Notes: generated from the sequence alone by a model not told the origin. A DNA stretch of 64,000 nucleotides from Palsa-661 sp035535015 (GCA_035535015.1 DATLQU010000011.1:1-64000); one strand, 5' to 3'; counted from the stretch's first letter, positions 25,361-34,119 are shown. A program made the numbers and translations.

Positions 25361-26050
25361 TCATTGCGGCAGTGTCTCGCCGACCACCGTCCCGTCTCGC
25401 ATCTCGACGATCCGGTGAGCGTGGGCGGCGACGTCGAGGGCATGCGTCACCATGACGATGGTCATGCCCCCAGTCTCGAGCCGGCGCAGCAGATCCAGGA
25501 AGCGGCCTGTCGACGCCGAATCGAGACTACCGGTGGGTTCGTCGGCGAGAAGGATCTTTGGCTCGTTGGCCAAGGCGCGTGCGATCGCCACTCTCTGACG
25601 TTCGCCGCCGGAAAGTTCGGTGGGAAGACGATGTTCGTAACCGGTGAGTTCAACAGCGGCCAAGAGCTCTTGGGCCCGGGCCTTTCTTTGATGGGAGGAC
25701 CATCGCCTGCCGAACATCGGTAGCTCCACGTTGGCAAGGGTGGAGAGCTGGGGAAGGAGGTTGTGAAGCTGAAAGACGAGGCCCACCTCCAGGCGCCGGT
25801 ATTCACTCAGATCGTGTGTGTGATCCAGGTCGTGCCCGGCGACGATCACCGATCCTGAGGTAGGGGAGTCGATGGCCGCCAGGATGTTCAACAATGTCGA
25901 CTTGCCGCATCCCGAAGGTCCGGTGATGGCCACCATTTCCCCGTATTGCACCTGGAGATCGACACCGGCCAGTGCGGTTACATGGTTGGGGAAAACCCTG
26001 GTCAGGCCCCTCACTTCGATAGCGAGCTGTGGGACCGTGCGTTCACTCAT
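25361..26050 (-). CDS. ABC transporter ATPase, MacB/LolD type
   Basis: A 229-residue ATPase with Walker A GPSGCGKST (around 39-47), Q-loop VFQLHNLLP, signature LSGGERQRVAIARAL (around 145-159), Walker B ILLADEPTG and H-loop VMVTHALD. The NLLPQLSTLANVELP segment is typical of the MacB/LolD/FtsE-like class that powers type VII (mechanotransmission) ABC systems rather than importers. Its start overlaps the stop of the upstream permease gene by 8 bp, so the pair is one operon. The substrate is unknown. Confidence 0.92.
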   Translation of the reverse strand: MSERTVPQLAIEVRGLTRVFPNHVTALAGVDLQVQYGEMVAITGPSGCGKSTLLNILAAIDSPTSGSVIVAGHDLDHTHDLSEYRRLEVGLVFQLHNLLPQLSTLANVELPMFGRRWSSHQRKARAQELLAAVELTGYEHRLPTELSGGERQRVAIARALANEPKILLADEPTGSLDSASTGRFLDLLRRLETGGMTIVMVTHALDVAAHAHRIVEMRDGTVVGETLPQ

Positions 26051-27161
26051 AACTCAGGGCTTTGAGAGGTGAGAGCAGGGCTGCCCGGGTGGTCGGATAG
26101 AGGGCGCCCACAAGGGTCATGCCGAGAGCGGTGTAGAGAGCTCTCCAGAAGACACCCTCTGTGAAGTTGGGATGCAGGATGCCTTTCAGGGCGGGCAGGT
26201 GCGACAAGATGGCGGCGACAGCGAACGACAACACCACACCGACGGCTGCACCGATGAAGGCGAGAAGCAGACTCTCTCCGAGGAGCAGGGTAACCATTCG
26301 ACGACGTGTCCATCCCACCGCACGCATCAGACCGAACTCGTGCATTCGTTCGAATAGGGACAGAAGCATGGTGTTGCCCACGATGACCGCACCGATCAGG
26401 ATAGCGAGGACGGTGCTGCCGTTGACAGCAGCCTGTAGGTACACCAAGTCGCGGTCCGCTCTCCCGAATTGGGCAGCAGTGCGAATGGTGGTGAGCTCGG
26501 GCTGGGCGTAATCAATATGACGGGCCGTGGCCGCCGCAGACGTGCCGGAAGACACCTTCACAAATGCCAACGTCACAATTCCCGCTACCCGGTTGTACCC
26601 CTGGATGGCGGGGAGCGGAAACATGGCTCCGGCGTCGCCAAATGAGTTTCCGGTCGAGTAGATGCCCGTGACGGTGTTCCATGTGCCGTTGGCGTGAAAG
26701 CGGTCTCCCACGTGCAACCCGAGGTTGGCAGCAGCCCGCCAACCGAGCATGACCTCGTGGGCCGCCGTGGGCGCGAATGCCTGCCCGGATACGATCCTTA
26801 CTCCAAAGCCTGGGAAGTCACTGGGTTTTATGCCGATCTCGATGAAGACGGGATTATTCGCGTTGATGTGCTCTATTTCGACGAGGACTCCGGTGACGCT
26901 GGACACGCCCGGCGTCTGTCGCAGCAGCGCGAGTTCCTGGGTGTCGATCGTGCTCGACAAGGTGTCGGCCACCCCTTTCTGGACGACGGTGAAGTCAGCT
27001 TTGCCCACGGAGATAATGGCTGCTGCCGACTGCTCGAGCCCGCTGCTCGTGACGCCTAGCGTGACGACGGTCATCACGGCGAAGGCGACGGCAAGTGTCA
27101 GGCCGATGGACCGTGCCTTCTTCGACCACACGTTGCGGATGACCAGATAGAAGAAGCTCAT
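26043..27161 (-). CDS. ABC transporter permease, FtsX/MacB type
   Basis: A 372-residue membrane protein: one N-terminal transmembrane helix (SIGLTLAVAFAVMTVVTLGV), a large extracytoplasmic domain (about 45-245), and three C-terminal helices with the FtsX motif FERMHEFGLMRAVGWTRRRM before the third. Start ATG 27161 has GAGGAACC upstream and gives the family start MSFFYLVIRN; the longer frame is not supported. It partners the downstream ATPase. A weak half-site GGGTCGATCG of the DosR-like box lies 54 bp upstream (27215). Confidence 0.88.
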   Translation of the reverse strand: MSFFYLVIRNVWSKKARSIGLTLAVAFAVMTVVTLGVTSSGLEQSAAAIISVGKADFTVVQKGVADTLSSTIDTQELALLRQTPGVSSVTGVLVEIEHINANNPVFIEIGIKPSDFPGFGVRIVSGQAFAPTAAHEVMLGWRAAANLGLHVGDRFHANGTWNTVTGIYSTGNSFGDAGAMFPLPAIQGYNRVAGIVTLAFVKVSSGTSAAATARHIDYAQPELTTIRTAAQFGRADRDLVYLQAAVNGSTVLAILIGAVIVGNTMLLSLFERMHEFGLMRAVGWTRRRMVTLLLGESLLLAFIGAAVGVVLSFAVAAILSHLPALKGILHPNFTEGVFWRALYTALGMTLVGALYPTTRAALLSPLKALSYE

Positions 27162-27713
27162 GGTTCCTCGATAGGGTGCCGATGCGTTGCCGTCACCGTG
27201 ACACCGCACGTGGAGGGTCGATCGAGGTGACAGCGAGCCCGTCGCAGTGACCGCTGATCTCCTGACCAAGGTCTGCAATGAGGCGACGGGTGAACTTGTC
27301 GTGGCACTTGCCGTGGCCGTGGCCTTGGCGGAGGTACGGCACTCTCGGCGTGCACCGCATGTCGATCAGGCACGCCGCCGGCCTTGCTTCCTTGTCGATC
27401 CACATGTCCTCCGGACTCCCGCCGTGCCACCCGGACGCACCCGACCCCGACGTAGGCCCCCCCTCGTCAAGCATGATTCGGGGATCCGAGCCCTGCGGTC
27501 GCCAAGGTTTCCACATGAGATGCATCCTGTACGGATCCGATGGATACGGCCAGGGACGTTGGTCACTTCCTCGGCGTACGAACGGGTGAATGCCGTGATC
27601 GCCCGCCTTCTCCGGCCTCCTCCGGCCAGAGGGCGATGCGAGGCACATCGCAGGAGAACGAGAAGACGTGGGACGGGCGATTCAGGTCGAATTGTTCCGG
27701 TCGCTGGATGTTG
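27162..27713. other. 550-bp gap between two ABC transporter loci
   Basis: No gene is supported. A minus-strand frame from ATG 27525 to 27193 (110 residues, some Cys and His, GHGHGKCHDKF) is open, but it has a weak ribosome binding site and no recognised family. It is left unannotated. Confidence 0.4.
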
Positions 27714-28466
27714 CTATGCAAGTCCACGAGCTTCTTCGAGCTTGTGTTTCCCGAGTATGAAGATCCCGAGTACGACGGCGTAGGCCGTCAATACCAATAT
27801 GTCTTGCACTCCGAAACCTCGGCCGTCGAGGAGGGCCAGACCCATCGATGTCTGGTGGAAGCTCGGCAGTAGCCGGGCCGCTGTCTGCAATGCGTGAGGC
27901 ATATGACTTACGGGGCTGAAGAGCCCCCCGAAGTAGCCGAGAATGAACATGAGTGCCGTCACCACGGGATAGGCCGTCTCGGCGTGCACCATGAATCCCA
28001 CGAAGATTCCGAGCAGTGCGAATGGGATGGTCGCCACCCACAACAGCAAGGTGAGCTCCAACCAGGTAAGGAGGTCGTAGTGTACGCCGCCGAATGTCAT
28101 GCCCACCAGTTCGACCAGAACCACGACGGGGAGCACGATCAGCATGGTGGCGACCACCTTGGTCGCCACGTAGGACCAAGCTGGGATCGGGGTAACTCTC
28201 AGCTGGCGGGCCCATCCGGAGGCTCTTTCCGTTGACAAGCGGCTTCCTCCGGCGTTGAGGGTGGCGACCAATGCGCCAAACGAGCACATCGACACCATCA
28301 GGTAGACGCGCCAGGTGACGGTGCCGTCAACTATCGTTCCCGCGTTGTGATCACGCAGAAAGAGCATGTAGAAGATCACCGGGAAGCCCACCGTGATAGC
28401 CAGGAACTTCCAATTGCGTGCCAAGCGGGAGAGCTCGAACTGAGTGAACGCAACCATGCTGTTCAT
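27714..28466 (-). CDS. ABC-2 type transporter permease
   Basis: A 250-residue integral membrane protein with about six helices: LAITVGFPVIFYMLFL, YLMVSMCSFGALVATL, MLIVLPVVVLVELVGM, LLLWVATIPFALLGIFVGF, YPVVTALMFILGYFGGLFSP and ILVLTAYAVVLGIFIL. The amphipathic ERASGWARQLRVTPIPAWSY before helix 3 and the GGLFSPVSHMP loop are typical of ABC-2 drug/polysaccharide exporters. Its ATG overlaps the stop of the ATPase gene (ATGA). It forms an exporter with that ATPase. Confidence 0.9.
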   Translation of the reverse strand: MNSMVAFTQFELSRLARNWKFLAITVGFPVIFYMLFLRDHNAGTIVDGTVTWRVYLMVSMCSFGALVATLNAGGSRLSTERASGWARQLRVTPIPAWSYVATKVVATMLIVLPVVVLVELVGMTFGGVHYDLLTWLELTLLLWVATIPFALLGIFVGFMVHAETAYPVVTALMFILGYFGGLFSPVSHMPHALQTAARLLPSFHQTSMGLALLDGRGFGVQDILVLTAYAVVLGIFILGKHKLEEARGLA

Positions 28467-29422
28467 CGTGTTCCGCTCCGTTCTCGCCGGCTGCCGCTTT
28501 CGGTGAGTGCGACAAACGCTTCCTCGAGGCCCGCCCCGGTAACTTCAATATCGGTGAACGCCAAGCCCCCGTGGACGAGCGCCCTGATGGTGGCGTCGGC
28601 GTCGAGGGAATTGAGGATCACGCCTGCTCCTCGAACTTGGACGTCCGTCACCCCCTCCAATGTGTTCAGCACGTTCTCGTCCGGTCGCCCCGTCACGAAG
28701 CGAACCTGCCTCATCGCCACAGCAGCCTTGAGTGTCGCTCCCGGGCCGTTCGCCACCACACGGCCATGGTTGATGACCACCACGCGGTCGGCAGTTTCGT
28801 CTGCCTCTTGGAGATGGTGGGTGGCAAAGACGACGGTTCGTCCTTCTTGGCCGAACTGCCGCATCATGCGCCAAAAGGCACGACGACTTTCGACGTCCAT
28901 GGCCGCGGTGGGCTCGTCCAGGAACAGAAGCTCCGGATCGCCGGCGATGGCTACTGCGAACCGGACTCGCTGGGCTTGGCCTCCGGAAAGACGCTGTGTC
29001 TGACGACCCAGGAGTGTGCCGATACCGGCGCGTTCTACCGTGAGCTCGAAGGGAGCGGGTGTGCGATAGAGCCGACGTACGAGTTGCAGGACGCCCGCCA
29101 CCCTGACGCCCGGTGGCAGGCCGCTTCCGGATCCCGTCTGGAGCATTGCTCCGACCCGTCCCTGGGCCACCGCCGTTCGGGGACTCGTTCCCAGGACCTC
29201 GATGGCCCCGGCATCGGGACGGAGGAGACCGAGAAACAGCGAGATCGTGGTGGACTTGCCCGCCCCGTTCGGACCAAGGAGGGCAACGGTCTCGCCTTGG
29301 GCCACCTCGAAACTGAGACCGTCTACCGCCACATGGCTGCCATAACAGCGCACGACATCGTTGAACCGCAACGCGGGAGGCCCGTTCGGATCGCTCTGCG
29401 AGATTGTGATGCTCTCACCCAC
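28463..29422 (-). CDS. ABC-2 exporter ATPase (DrrA-like)
   Basis: A 319-residue ATPase with Walker A LLGPNGAGKST, Q-loop MLQTGSGSGLPPG, signature RLSGGQAQRVRFAVAIA, Walker B LLFLDEPTAAMD and H-loop VFATHHLQEAD. A C-terminal DUF4162-like region ends in VTGAGLEEAFVALT, as in DrrA/CcmA-type exporters. The start is taken as GTG 29422, giving a short leader before the ATPase fold; the frame remains open to 29647, but that stretch is Arg/Pro-rich. A DosR-like box is 36 bp upstream. Confidence 0.88.
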   Translation of the reverse strand: MGESITISQSDPNGPPALRFNDVVRCYGSHVAVDGLSFEVAQGETVALLGPNGAGKSTTISLFLGLLRPDAGAIEVLGTSPRTAVAQGRVGAMLQTGSGSGLPPGVRVAGVLQLVRRLYRTPAPFELTVERAGIGTLLGRQTQRLSGGQAQRVRFAVAIAGDPELLFLDEPTAAMDVESRRAFWRMMRQFGQEGRTVVFATHHLQEADETADRVVVINHGRVVANGPGATLKAAVAMRQVRFVTGRPDENVLNTLEGVTDVQVRGAGVILNSLDADATIRALVHGGLAFTDIEVTGAGLEEAFVALTESGSRRERSGTR

Positions 29423-29457
29423 ACTGTGAATCTGCCAGGATTCAGACGCTCTCGATA

Positions 29458-29471
29458 GGGTCGTTCGGCCC
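29458..29471 (-). promoter_or_regulatory. DosR-like box upstream of ABC-2 exporter
   Basis: On the gene strand the site reads GGGCCGAACGACCC, a nearly perfect palindrome; on the plus strand GGGTCGTTCGGCCC. It lies 36 bp from GTG 29422. Confidence 0.55.
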
Positions 29472-29683
29472 CTCCTGGTCGGATGTCTCTTCCTGGTCAG
29501 GACCAGGCTCAGGCACGGCCGCAGGCACCAGGCAACCCGGCACCCGAGACCGGCACAGAAGTACGGTCGGGCCGATTGTGTTTCAGCAGGGGATGGAGCC
29601 TGAGCACCCAACGATCGAGGCCGGTATGGTGCGAAACCGGTCTGCACGGTGCTGAGGTCGCTCCCTTCGGGACAGAGCGACGG

Positions 29684-30061
29684 TCATTGAGGTCCCTCGG
29701 ACGCATGCAACTCATCAGGAGTGAAGATCCGGGAGGTGATGACAAAGTGCTTGTCGTCACCGGCGGGGAGGGAGAAGCCTTCCGGTGATCCGTCGCCCAC
29801 TCCGACAATCAGTTGCGTGTGCTTCCACACCTCGAATTGTCGACCGTCGATGTAGAAGGGGCAGCCACCCAGACGCCCCAAGAGGACGTCGTGGTCACCG
29901 ATGACAAGTTCTCCATCGTCAAAGCACAGAGGAAGACTGCCGTCGCAGCAGCCGCCGGACTGGAAGAACATGACTGGCCCTCGTTGTTCCACGAGGCGGG
30001 TGATCGCTTCGAGGGCTTCCGGGGTGGCGATCACTCCGGCAGTGGGTGTCGACCTGCTCAC
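29684..30061 (-). CDS. DUF779 protein, aldehyde dehydrogenase partner
   Basis: A 125-residue DUF779 protein. A conserved Cys pair lies in FFQSGGCCDGSLPLC, followed by GDHDVLLGRLGGCPFYID and the C-terminal GFSLPAGDDKHFVITSRIF. DUF779 genes almost always follow ExaC/AldB-type acetaldehyde dehydrogenases, as here with a 15-bp gap. The role may be metal- or thiol-related but is not established. Confidence 0.85.
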   Translation of the reverse strand: MSRSTPTAGVIATPEALEAITRLVEQRGPVMFFQSGGCCDGSLPLCFDDGELVIGDHDVLLGRLGGCPFYIDGRQFEVWKHTQLIVGVGDGSPEGFSLPAGDDKHFVITSRIFTPDELHASEGPQ

Positions 30062-30076
30062 GAACGTTACCCGTTC

Positions 30077-31645
30077 TCAAAAGAACCCGAGGGGCTTGGT
30101 GCCGTAGCTGACCAGCAGGTTCTTGGTCTGGGAGTAGTGCTCCAGCATCATCTGGTGGTTCTCTCGGCCGACACCAGAAATCTTGTATCCACCGAAGGCG
30201 GCACCGGCCGGGTACAAGTGATAGCAGTTGGTCCAGACTCGACCGGCCTTGATGGCCCGGCCCATCCTGTAGGCAAGATTGCCGTTGCGAGTCCATACGC
30301 CCGCACCCAGACCGTAGAGGGTGTCATTGGCGATGGCGATGGCGTCCGCCTCATCGGTGAACGTGGTGACGGCGAGCACGGGTCCGAAGATCTCCTCCTG
30401 GAAGATCCGCATGTTGTTGGTGCCCTTCAGAACCGTGGGCTGGTAATAGTACCCGCCTTCGAGTTCTCCACCCAGGTGGGCGTGGTGCCCGCCGATCAAG
30501 CATTCGGCACCCTCCTGGCGGCCAATGTCGACGTAGGAGGCGATCTTCTCGATCTGCTGGGCCGACACTTGTGGGCCGATCATTGTTGACGGGTCCAAGG
30601 GATTCCCCTGACGAATCAGGCGAATCCGTTCCAGGCAACGGTCCATGAATCGGTCGTAGATCGATTCATGGATGAGCGCTCGAGATGGGCAGGTGCAGAC
30701 CTCGCCCTTGTTGAAGGCGTAGAGGACCAGTCCTTCGATCGCCTTGTCCAGAAAATCGTCGTCCTCATCCATCACATCGGCGAAGAAGATGTTGGGTGAC
30801 TTGCCGCCAAGCTCGACGGTCGAGGGGATGAGGTTCTGCGCCGCGTATTGCATGATCAGTCGTCCGGTTGTCGTTTCGCCGGTAAATCCGATCTTGGCGA
30901 TCCGAGGGCTCGATGCCAGGGCCTTGCCTATCTCGGCCCCGGGCCCGGTAACGATATTGAGGACGCCGGGGGGCAGCAGGTGCCCGATGATCTCAGCCAG
31001 CTTCAAGATGGACCAAGGGGTGGGCGACGCAGGCTTGACCACGGTGCAGTTGCCGGCGGCCAGGGCCGGGGCAATCTTCCATGCCGCCATCAGGAGCGGG
31101 AAGTTGAATGGGATGATCTGTCCCACGACACCGAGAGGCTCGTGGAAGTGATACGCGACGGTGTCTTTGTCGATTTCCGTGGAGCGTCCCTCGAGGGAGC
31201 GGGTTGCACCGGCGAAGTACCGGAAGTGGTCGACGGCCAAGGGGATATCGGCCGCCAAGGTCTCTCGGACCGGCTTGCCGTTTTCCCAGGACTCGGCCAC
31301 GGCCAACATCTGAAGATTGGCCTCGATGGCGTCGGCGATGCGATTCAAGACAGCGGCCCGCTCGGTCAGCGAAGTCTCGCCCCAGGCCTCCTTGGCTTGG
31401 TGGGCGGCATCCAGAGCCAAGTCCACGTCCTCGGCGGTGGACTTGGCTACTTCACAAAAGGGCTGCCCGTCGACCGGGCTGACGTTCGACATGTACTCGC
31501 CCTTGGTGGGGGGGACCCAGCGCCCTCCGATGAAGTTCCCGTAGCGAGGCTTCACCTCGACCAAGCTTCCAGGACGGCCTGGCGCCACGAAGAAGTCGTT
31601 GGCAGGCGCGGTGTCAGTTTGCACAATTTCTGTCGTCAACGTCAT
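30077..31645 (-). CDS. NAD-dependent aldehyde dehydrogenase, AldB/ExaC type
   Basis: A 522-residue aldehyde dehydrogenase. Motifs: PFNFPLLMAAWKIAPALAAG, the NAD loop IGFTGETTTGR, the general-base Glu in VELGGKSPNIFF (around 275) and the nucleophile region NKGEVCTCPSRALI (around 315), where AldB/ExaC enzymes have two nearby Cys residues. The start ATG 31645 has GGAGG 6 bp upstream; the upstream open frame is not family-like. Its pairing with DUF779 supports acetaldehyde or a related short aldehyde as substrate. It is divergent from a PPOX gene, and a DosR-like box lies between them. Confidence 0.92.
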   Translation of the reverse strand: MTLTTEIVQTDTAPANDFFVAPGRPGSLVEVKPRYGNFIGGRWVPPTKGEYMSNVSPVDGQPFCEVAKSTAEDVDLALDAAHQAKEAWGETSLTERAAVLNRIADAIEANLQMLAVAESWENGKPVRETLAADIPLAVDHFRYFAGATRSLEGRSTEIDKDTVAYHFHEPLGVVGQIIPFNFPLLMAAWKIAPALAAGNCTVVKPASPTPWSILKLAEIIGHLLPPGVLNIVTGPGAEIGKALASSPRIAKIGFTGETTTGRLIMQYAAQNLIPSTVELGGKSPNIFFADVMDEDDDFLDKAIEGLVLYAFNKGEVCTCPSRALIHESIYDRFMDRCLERIRLIRQGNPLDPSTMIGPQVSAQQIEKIASYVDIGRQEGAECLIGGHHAHLGGELEGGYYYQPTVLKGTNNMRIFQEEIFGPVLAVTTFTDEADAIAIANDTLYGLGAGVWTRNGNLAYRMGRAIKAGRVWTNCYHLYPAGAAFGGYKISGVGRENHQMMLEHYSQTKNLLVSYGTKPLGFF

Positions 31646-31747
31646 CTTTGCCTCCACCTGAATCGGCCATTCCGCTGAATTCCAGAGAATGCGAGAACTG
31701 CAGGGCTCTCTGCATGCAACGTTACGGTGAGCGCAGAGGGACGAGTA

Positions 31748-31761
31748 GGGCCGAAAGGCCA
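31748..31761 (-). promoter_or_regulatory. DosR-like box in ALDH/PPOX divergent region
   Basis: On the ALDH strand the site reads TGGCCTTTCGGCCC, about 103 bp from ATG 31645. Its core GGCCnnnnGGCC is palindromic, so it could serve either direction. Confidence 0.45.
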
Positions 31762-31850
31762 TACTCGGGAACTCTACGGTGCCGGCCAACGACCCACTCC
31801 TGCAGCCCCGGAGTGGCATGCGATAGACCGATCACCGCCGGGTGGCCAAT

Positions 31851-31864
31851 GTGCCGTTCGACCC
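31851..31864 (+). promoter_or_regulatory. DosR-like box upstream of PPOX-CBS pair
   Basis: GTGCCGTTCGACCC followed by TG, 36 bp before ATG 31900. It shares the right half TCGACCC with the sites before the phosphoribosyltransferase and DUF1918 genes. Confidence 0.5.
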
Positions 31865-31899
31865 TGTTCTCCTTCCCGGTCGGGCGCGGAGAATGGCGC

Positions 31900-32340
31900 A
31901 TGGTGATTGGATCCGCTCATGACGACGCGCAGTTCTCGGCCGTGGAGCTGGGTCGGGCGCAGTGTCTGGAGCTCCTTCGGGGTGTCCAGGTCGGCCGGGT
32001 GGTCCTGAGTCTCGACTGCCTCCCCGTCGCCCTCCCGGTGAACATCTCCGTACTCGATGAGGACGTGGTGTTTCGCACCGATAGAGGATCGAAGCTCGAC
32101 GCGGCCATGGAGGGGCAGGTCGTAAGTATCGAAGCGGACGAGGTCGATGCCCTGTACCGAACGGGCTGGAGCGTGCTGGTGACCGGTGTTGCTGAGCTGG
32201 TCACCGACCCTCGGCAGGTTGAGAGCGCGAATTCACACCTCCTGCCGTGGGCGCCTGGCCCCCACGAGTTCGTGGTCCGAGTGCCTTCCACGAGGACATC
32301 GGGTCGGGAACTGGTGTGGGGTAGGCCATCAGGACAGTGA
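31900..32340 (+). CDS. PPOX-family FMN-binding split-barrel protein
   Basis: A 146-residue pyridoxamine 5'-phosphate oxidase-like flavin-binding protein. Family features are the N-terminal helix CLELLRGVQVGRVVLS, LPVALPVNISVLDEDVVFRT, SIEADEVDALYRTGWSVLVTG and the C-terminal FVVRVPSTRTSGRELVW. The ATG 31900 is chosen because the upstream frame is not family-like and GGAGAA precedes it. Members of this family lie in the mycobacterial DosR regulon (Rv3129 is one I recall). The next ORF, a CBS protein, starts 8 bp after the stop. Cofactor could be FMN or F420; the short form does not decide it. Confidence 0.84.
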   Translation: MVIGSAHDDAQFSAVELGRAQCLELLRGVQVGRVVLSLDCLPVALPVNISVLDEDVVFRTDRGSKLDAAMEGQVVSIEADEVDALYRTGWSVLVTGVAELVTDPRQVESANSHLLPWAPGPHEFVVRVPSTRTSGRELVWGRPSGQ

Positions 32341-32348
32341 AGCGACCG

Positions 32349-32761
32349 ATGAGTGATCCTGTCGAGGGTGGCGAGCGGGTCCGGCGAATCCCGGCGCGGG
32401 TGCCAGCCCATGTTGGTGGGCTCGATAGTCTGCGCCGGGTAGCGCAGTGGAGTCGGGTATGAGTGCGGTCGTGGTCGAGAGTGATACCGGGACAGTCGGC
32501 CTGGTGACAGCCAAGGACATCATCGAGGCGCTCGCCTGGGGAGCCGATCCCGATATCGTGTGGGCGGGCGAGATCGTGCGGCCGGCGCCCCGGATGGTGA
32601 GCTGCGAGCAGCTGCCGACCAAGATCGGCGAAGAAATGGCCGCATATGATCTGGAGATCGTGGCCGTGATGGATGAGGACAACCCGCTTGGAGTGGCATC
32701 GGCTCTCGATGTGCTTGGAGCTGTGGTGCGATCGGTGAGGGAGGAGCGGGCCCGCGGCTGA
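32349..32761 (+). pseudogene. CBS-domain protein with single-base frameshift
   Basis: A CBS-pair protein like mycobacterial Hrp1 (Rv2626c, DosR regulon). ATG 32349 gives RRIPARVPAHVGGLDSLRRVAQ; from 32447 another frame gives VESGMSAVVVESDTGTVGLV, TAKDIIEALAWG and then IVAVMDEDNPLGVASALDVL. Inserting one base near 32447 restores about 137 residues with two CBS motifs. The second frame also begins with GTG 32447, so a shorter protein could still be made. It is either a recent mutation or a sequence error. Confidence 0.7.
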
Positions 32762-32827
32762 GGGAGACGGTCCACGGACGTCTCAACCGAGGCCGGGTAT
32801 GTGGGTGGCGATGGGCGCAGTAGGCCG

Positions 32828-33484
32828 CTAACTGAACCTGATACGACGTCCAGTTACCTCGTCTGTCTTGATGCGGATGTAAATGTCGCGATCTCCCCCG
32901 GTCCACGGAGTGACGGCGGTCGCCCTCGCCCGCTCGAGTTCCGACGCGTCGACGATCGCGTGACCTTGACCGGAAATCAGGACACTCCATCCCTCCATCA
33001 GTGGATCGTCGATGTGGTCGACTTCGAAGGAGACCGGCCCCAGTGCGAGGATCGACGGCAAGTCGCCGAGAGTGCCGAGCGTTGCGGTACGGAAGACGAC
33101 GTCGCCGTCGAGGACCCGGAAGTTGACGGGGAGGGCGACCGGTCCTCGGGGCTGGGAGAACACGATCCGCCCCACGCCTCCGGCGCTGATCAGGTCCAGA
33201 CAGTCGGCGCGGTCAAGACTATCGAGAATCGGTTGCTCCGGTTGACCGTTCGGGCCCGGCGGCGCCTGTGTTCCACTTCCCGTGATGCGGCCCAGCGTCA
33301 TGTTGAGCGCAGCCGCCAGGCGCCACAGGGTCGTTTGAGAGAGCTGTGGTGAGGGCCGTGTCTCCAGAGTACGCAGATAGACCGGATCCATTCCCGCCTT
33401 GTCGGCGAGATCCTCGATGCTCATTGCCAACTCGGTACGACGTTCGCGTACGCGTCGCCCCAGGTCACCTACGTCGGAACTCAC
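32828..33484 (-). CDS. XRE-type HTH fused to PPOX flavin-binding domain
   Basis: A 218-residue fusion. The N-terminal helix-turn-helix (LGRRVRERRTELAMSIEDLA, AGMDPVYLRTLE, LWRLAAALNMTLGRI; about 6-65) is followed by a PPOX split barrel (CLDLISAGGVGRIVFS, VALPVNFRVLDGDVVFRT, DPLMEGWSVLISGQGHAIVD, RDIYIRIKTDEVTGRRI). The start is GTG 33484 behind GAGGAGGG. The DNA-binding plus flavin-binding layout suggests a redox- or cofactor-responsive regulator. It faces the coiled-coil gene across a 300-bp divergent region with two DosR-like boxes. Confidence 0.86.
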   Translation of the reverse strand: MSSDVGDLGRRVRERRTELAMSIEDLADKAGMDPVYLRTLETRPSPQLSQTTLWRLAAALNMTLGRITGSGTQAPPGPNGQPEQPILDSLDRADCLDLISAGGVGRIVFSQPRGPVALPVNFRVLDGDVVFRTATLGTLGDLPSILALGPVSFEVDHIDDPLMEGWSVLISGQGHAIVDASELERARATAVTPWTGGDRDIYIRIKTDEVTGRRIRFS

Positions 33485-33536
33485 AATCCCTCCTCTCCAC
33501 ACTCCATATCGTTCACCTACGAGGGATGGTGCGCCA

Positions 33537-33550
33537 GGGTCCTTCGACTC
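33537..33550 (-). promoter_or_regulatory. DosR-like box upstream of XRE-PPOX
   Basis: Plus strand GGGTCCTTCGACTC, gene strand GAGTCGAAGGACCC, 53 bp before GTG 33484. One position (T for C near the right end) departs from the shared pattern. Confidence 0.5.
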
Positions 33551-33636
33551 TCTCTGAAGGGTATTGGGCTCGCAACGATGGCGGATCACCACCCGCCGTG
33601 GAGTGGGGGCCGGGACGCGTGGAATCGCATAACGAT

Positions 33637-33650
33637 GGGACGATCGGCCC
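33637..33650 (+). promoter_or_regulatory. DosR-like box upstream of coiled-coil protein
   Basis: GGGACGATCGGCCC, palindromic around CGATCG, 134 bp before ATG 33784. It fits every position of the consensus drawn from the other sites. Confidence 0.55.
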
Positions 33651-33737
33651 TAGCCCCTGGTGGTTCGATCCGGGCACAGTGATGAGGCACACCAATAGAT
33701 CAGCAACAGCAACAAATCAGGAACATCAGGCAACATC

Positions 33738-33771
33738 AGAGGATCAGCAACACCAGAGGATCAGCAACACC
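33738..33771 (+). repeat. Two 17-bp direct repeats in 5' leader
   Basis: AGAGGATCAGCAACACC occurs twice without spacer (33738-33754, 33755-33771), directly before the AAAGGAGGA ribosome binding site of the next gene. The preceding 40 bp is a looser series of ATCAG and CAACA units. The A-rich, G-poor leader differs from the neighbourhood. Confidence 0.75.
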
Positions 33772-33783
33772 AAAGGAGGAGCG

Positions 33784-34119
33784 ATGGCCGATGTCGACGG
33801 TGCCGATCGATCGGAAGTGAAATCAGAGGACGGGGTTGTGGAAGGACTGAGCCGTTCTCTGGAGGAGTGGCGGACTCGGATTGACGAGTTGCTCGTCCAC
33901 ATTGATCTCGCTGGGCACGAGGTGCGCGACGGACTAAGCAAGCAGGTGGAGCTCATTGAAAATATCTATCTTGCTGCTCGCTCTCAGCTCCCCGACGTCC
34001 GGCGCGACGCGACCGCGAATGTCAAGTCACTATGTGAGGGGACCGAGAAGCTCGTTCAGGACCTTGCCGAGGTCTATCAAGCGGCAGAGGCTGCGCTCAG
34101 TCGCAGCCACGCGAAGTAG
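33784..34119 (+). CDS. Small acidic coiled-coil protein, unknown
   Basis: A 111-residue helical protein, mostly charged, with heptad-like runs (VEGLSRSLEEWRTRIDELL, LSKQVELIENIYLAARSQL, LCEGTEKLVQDLAEVYQAA). A strong AAAGGAGGA lies just upstream of ATG 33784. No family was recognised; the composition recalls phasin-like or stress-associated coiled coils, but this is only a resemblance. It has a full-consensus DosR-like box and repeats in its leader. Confidence 0.7.
   Translation: MADVDGADRSEVKSEDGVVEGLSRSLEEWRTRIDELLVHIDLAGHEVRDGLSKQVELIENIYLAARSQLPDVRRDATANVKSLCEGTEKLVQDLAEVYQAAEAALSRSHAK

Noticed and set aside
27215..27228. DosR-like site before the FtsX-type permease
   Set aside because: GGGTCGATCGAGGT matches one half only; kept as a remark, not as a feature.
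27193..27525. 110-residue minus-strand ORF with Cys and His
   Set aside because: No family, weak ribosome binding site and no context; it may be chance in high-GC DNA.
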